This document shows, piece after piece, positions 14,465-15,565 of a stretch of 15,565 nucleotides of DNA. Position numbers and translations under genes: made by a program. The notes under the pieces were generated by a model, which saw only the letters and a program-made list of their open reading frames with translations, was not told the DNA's origin and searched no databases. The stretch is from Planctomycetota bacterium. Lineage in GTDB: Bacteria; Planctomycetota; UBA1135. Positions within the stretch are counted from its first letter, which is position 1. Every line of letters starts with the position of its first letter. The stretch lies in assembly GCA_014382465.1 (NCBI GenBank), contig JACNJP010000267.1:1-15565 (forward strand). Direction: 5' to 3'.

Positions 14465-15100
14465 ATGAGGCTTCGACCCTTGCTTGACCGTATCGTCGCC
14501 GATCCGCGCCTCCACGCCCGCCTGCTGAACACCCTCGCGCGCATGGAGTACGTCGGCGCGCGCAAGATCTTCAAGAGCCGCCACGCCGACTTCCTCGACG
14601 GCGCCGGCCTCCAGCACGCGCTGGACGAGACCGCCCACGCGGTGCGGCTGAAGCGGGCCGCCGAGCAGGTCGCCGCTGCCTGCGCCGACGACACCACGGT
14701 GGTGACCACCTTCTCCGACGAGCACACGCTCGCCGGCCACGCCGGCGAGGGCTACCTGCAAGGCGTGGACGACGCCGCTGAGCAGGCGCTCCTCGACCTG
14801 CCCGACCCGCTCCGCACCGAGATCAACTACCTCATGACCTCGGTGGCCATCGAGGTGCGCGCCGACAGCTTCTACCCGGTCTACGACCGCGTGCTCGAGC
14901 TCGCCGGCTCGCCCTTCCGCGTCACCGCGATCTTCCAGGACGAGATCCGCCACCTCGCCGAGCGGCAGCGCCAGCTCGACGACAAGTTCCCCGGCTGGCG
15001 GGAGCGCATCGACCAGGTGCTGGCGCAGGAGGAGCTGCTGTTCGACCGCTGGCTCGACGCGGTCGAGGCCGCCTGCCTGGCCCACGCGGAGCTGGATTGA
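14465..15100 (+). CDS. Ferritin-like di-iron four-helix-bundle protein, function unknown
   Basis: 211 residues, helical throughout, with no signal peptide. The ligand pattern of a ferritin-like di-iron site can be read in order: Glu28 (RMEYVGARKIF), Glu55-x-x-His58 (LDETAHAVRLK), Glu130 (VAIEVRADSFYPVY) and Glu160-x-x-His163 (FQDEIRHLAE). This is E...ExxH...E...ExxH, as in ferritins, rubrerythrins and di-iron oxidases/oxygenases. No rubredoxin-type CxxC domain is present, so it is not a classical rubrerythrin. The exact family is not recognised; candidates include iron storage, peroxide reduction or a substrate hydroxylase. It overlaps the following flavoprotein gene by TTGA (15097-15100), suggesting cotranscription and possibly a redox partnership, which is inference. 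The fold assignment rests on the ligand motifs and helical pattern only. Confidence 0.72.
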   Translation: MRLRPLLDRIVADPRLHARLLNTLARMEYVGARKIFKSRHADFLDGAGLQHALDETAHAVRLKRAAEQVAAACADDTTVVTTFSDEHTLAGHAGEGYLQGVDDAAEQALLDLPDPLRTEINYLMTSVAIEVRADSFYPVYDRVLELAGSPFRVTAIFQDEIRHLAERQRQLDDKFPGWRERIDQVLAQEELLFDRWLDAVEAACLAHAELD

Positions 15101-15565
15101 CCTCCGTCGCGGTCGTCGGCGGCGGCGCAGCCGGCATGATGGCGGCGCTGTTCGCCGCCCGCGACGGCGCTGAGGTGACCCTCCTCGAGGGCTCGAAGGA
15201 CTGCGGCCGCAAGGTGCTGGTGAGCGGCGGCGGCCGCTGCAACGTGCTGCCCTCGACGGCCGACGCCGACGACTTCCACACCAGCGGCTCGCGCAACGTC
15301 CTGAAGCGGCTGCTGCGCACCTGGCGGCTGCCGGAGCAACGGGCCTTCTTCGAGCAGGAGCTCGGCATCCCGCTGGTGGAAGAGGAGGACAGCGGCAAGC
15401 TCTTCCCGGCCTCCGACCGGGCTCGCGACGTCCGCGACGGCCTGCTTCAGGCGGCGCGGGCCGCCGGCGCCGAGCTGCGCCTGCCGTGGCGGGGGGGGGG
15501 CCAGGGCCGCCCCGGGGGCGGCGGCCTCCCTCCGCCGGGCCGGTCCCGGGGGGAGCGGCGGGGCG
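15097..15565 (+). CDS. HI0933/YhiN (BaiN-like) family NAD(P)/FAD-dependent oxidoreductase, 3'-truncated
   Basis: The first ~130 credible residues of a protein of about 390-420. It begins (TTG start) TSVAVVGGGAAGMMAALFAA, the Rossmann GxGxxG FAD-binding motif, followed by LLEGSKDCGRKVLVSGGG and RCNVLPS, the signature of the HI0933 flavoprotein family, and then SGKLFPASDRARDVRDGLL. TTG 15097 overlaps the preceding stop (TTGA) and has GGAG five bases upstream, the only good Shine-Dalgarno in the window; it also places the Rossmann motif at the very N-terminus as in the family. From about 15489 the translation turns into Gly/Arg/Pro low complexity after a run of ten G, where homologues continue with a normal strand. 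This end is probably base-calling or assembly noise, not real protein. The physiological substrate of most members is unknown. Confidence 0.87.
   Translation, partial: MTSVAVVGGGAAGMMAALFAARDGAEVTLLEGSKDCGRKVLVSGGGRCNVLPSTADADDFHTSGSRNVLKRLLRTWRLPEQRAFFEQELGIPLVEEEDSGKLFPASDRARDVRDGLLQAARAAGAELRLPWRGGGQGRPGGGGLPPPGRSRGERRG

Noticed and set aside
12368..15085. A 905-residue open frame on the minus strand opposite the beta-sandwich and ferritin-like genes
   Set aside because: Composition is Ala/Gly/Arg/Gln/Val-rich with no domain likeness; it is the antisense shadow of GC-rich plus-strand genes.

Overview
This is a very GC-rich, gene-dense stretch of bacterial chromosome. It holds ten clear protein genes and tRNA-Phe, with the last gene running off the right edge and mfd running off the left. 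Three things suggest Planctomycetota or a neighbouring uncultured high-GC phylum: a membrane-anchored TonB-like protein with a squalene-cyclase-like toroid, a membrane-anchored protein with repeated carboxypeptidase-regulatory-like beta-sandwiches, and an almost complete lack of Shine-Dalgarno sequences. This placement is an inference from gene style; no 16S rRNA gene or other phylum marker is present.

Layout, left to right. Positions 2-4852 (+) carry mfd (5' truncated), a secreted SurA/parvulin-like chaperone whose start overlaps the mfd stop, and the TonB-like/toroid protein. Positions 4853-5092 are an intergenic island bounded by inverted REP-like hairpins, containing back-to-back terminators for the converging genes. 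Positions 5093-6059 (-) carry a TPR protein followed by rpsT. Positions 6107-7610 (+) carry def and ribF, overlapping by 14 bases. tRNA-Phe(GAA) lies at 7802-7877, followed by a strong hairpin. Positions 7940-10135 (-) encode the most unusual protein of the window: a PD-(D/E)XK nuclease-like core resembling the DUF1887 (Card1/Can2) nuclease half, with no visible CARF sensor domain and a long disordered tail carrying four arginine blocks. Positions 10246-12354 (+) encode a YyaL/SPATA20-type thioredoxin-fold protein, 12431-14416 the beta-sandwich repeat protein, 14465-15100 a ferritin-like protein with a full set of putative di-iron ligands, and 15097-15565 the N-terminus of an HI0933/YhiN-type flavoprotein.

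Functionally the window mixes housekeeping (transcription-coupled repair, N-terminal deformylation, FMN/FAD synthesis, ribosomal protein bS20, tRNA) with envelope proteins and two poorly characterised items: the arginine-block nuclease-like protein and the ferritin-like/flavoprotein pair. No CRISPR array, integrase, transposase or phage gene was seen. The last ~75 bases look degraded, so the right end is probably a contig edge.
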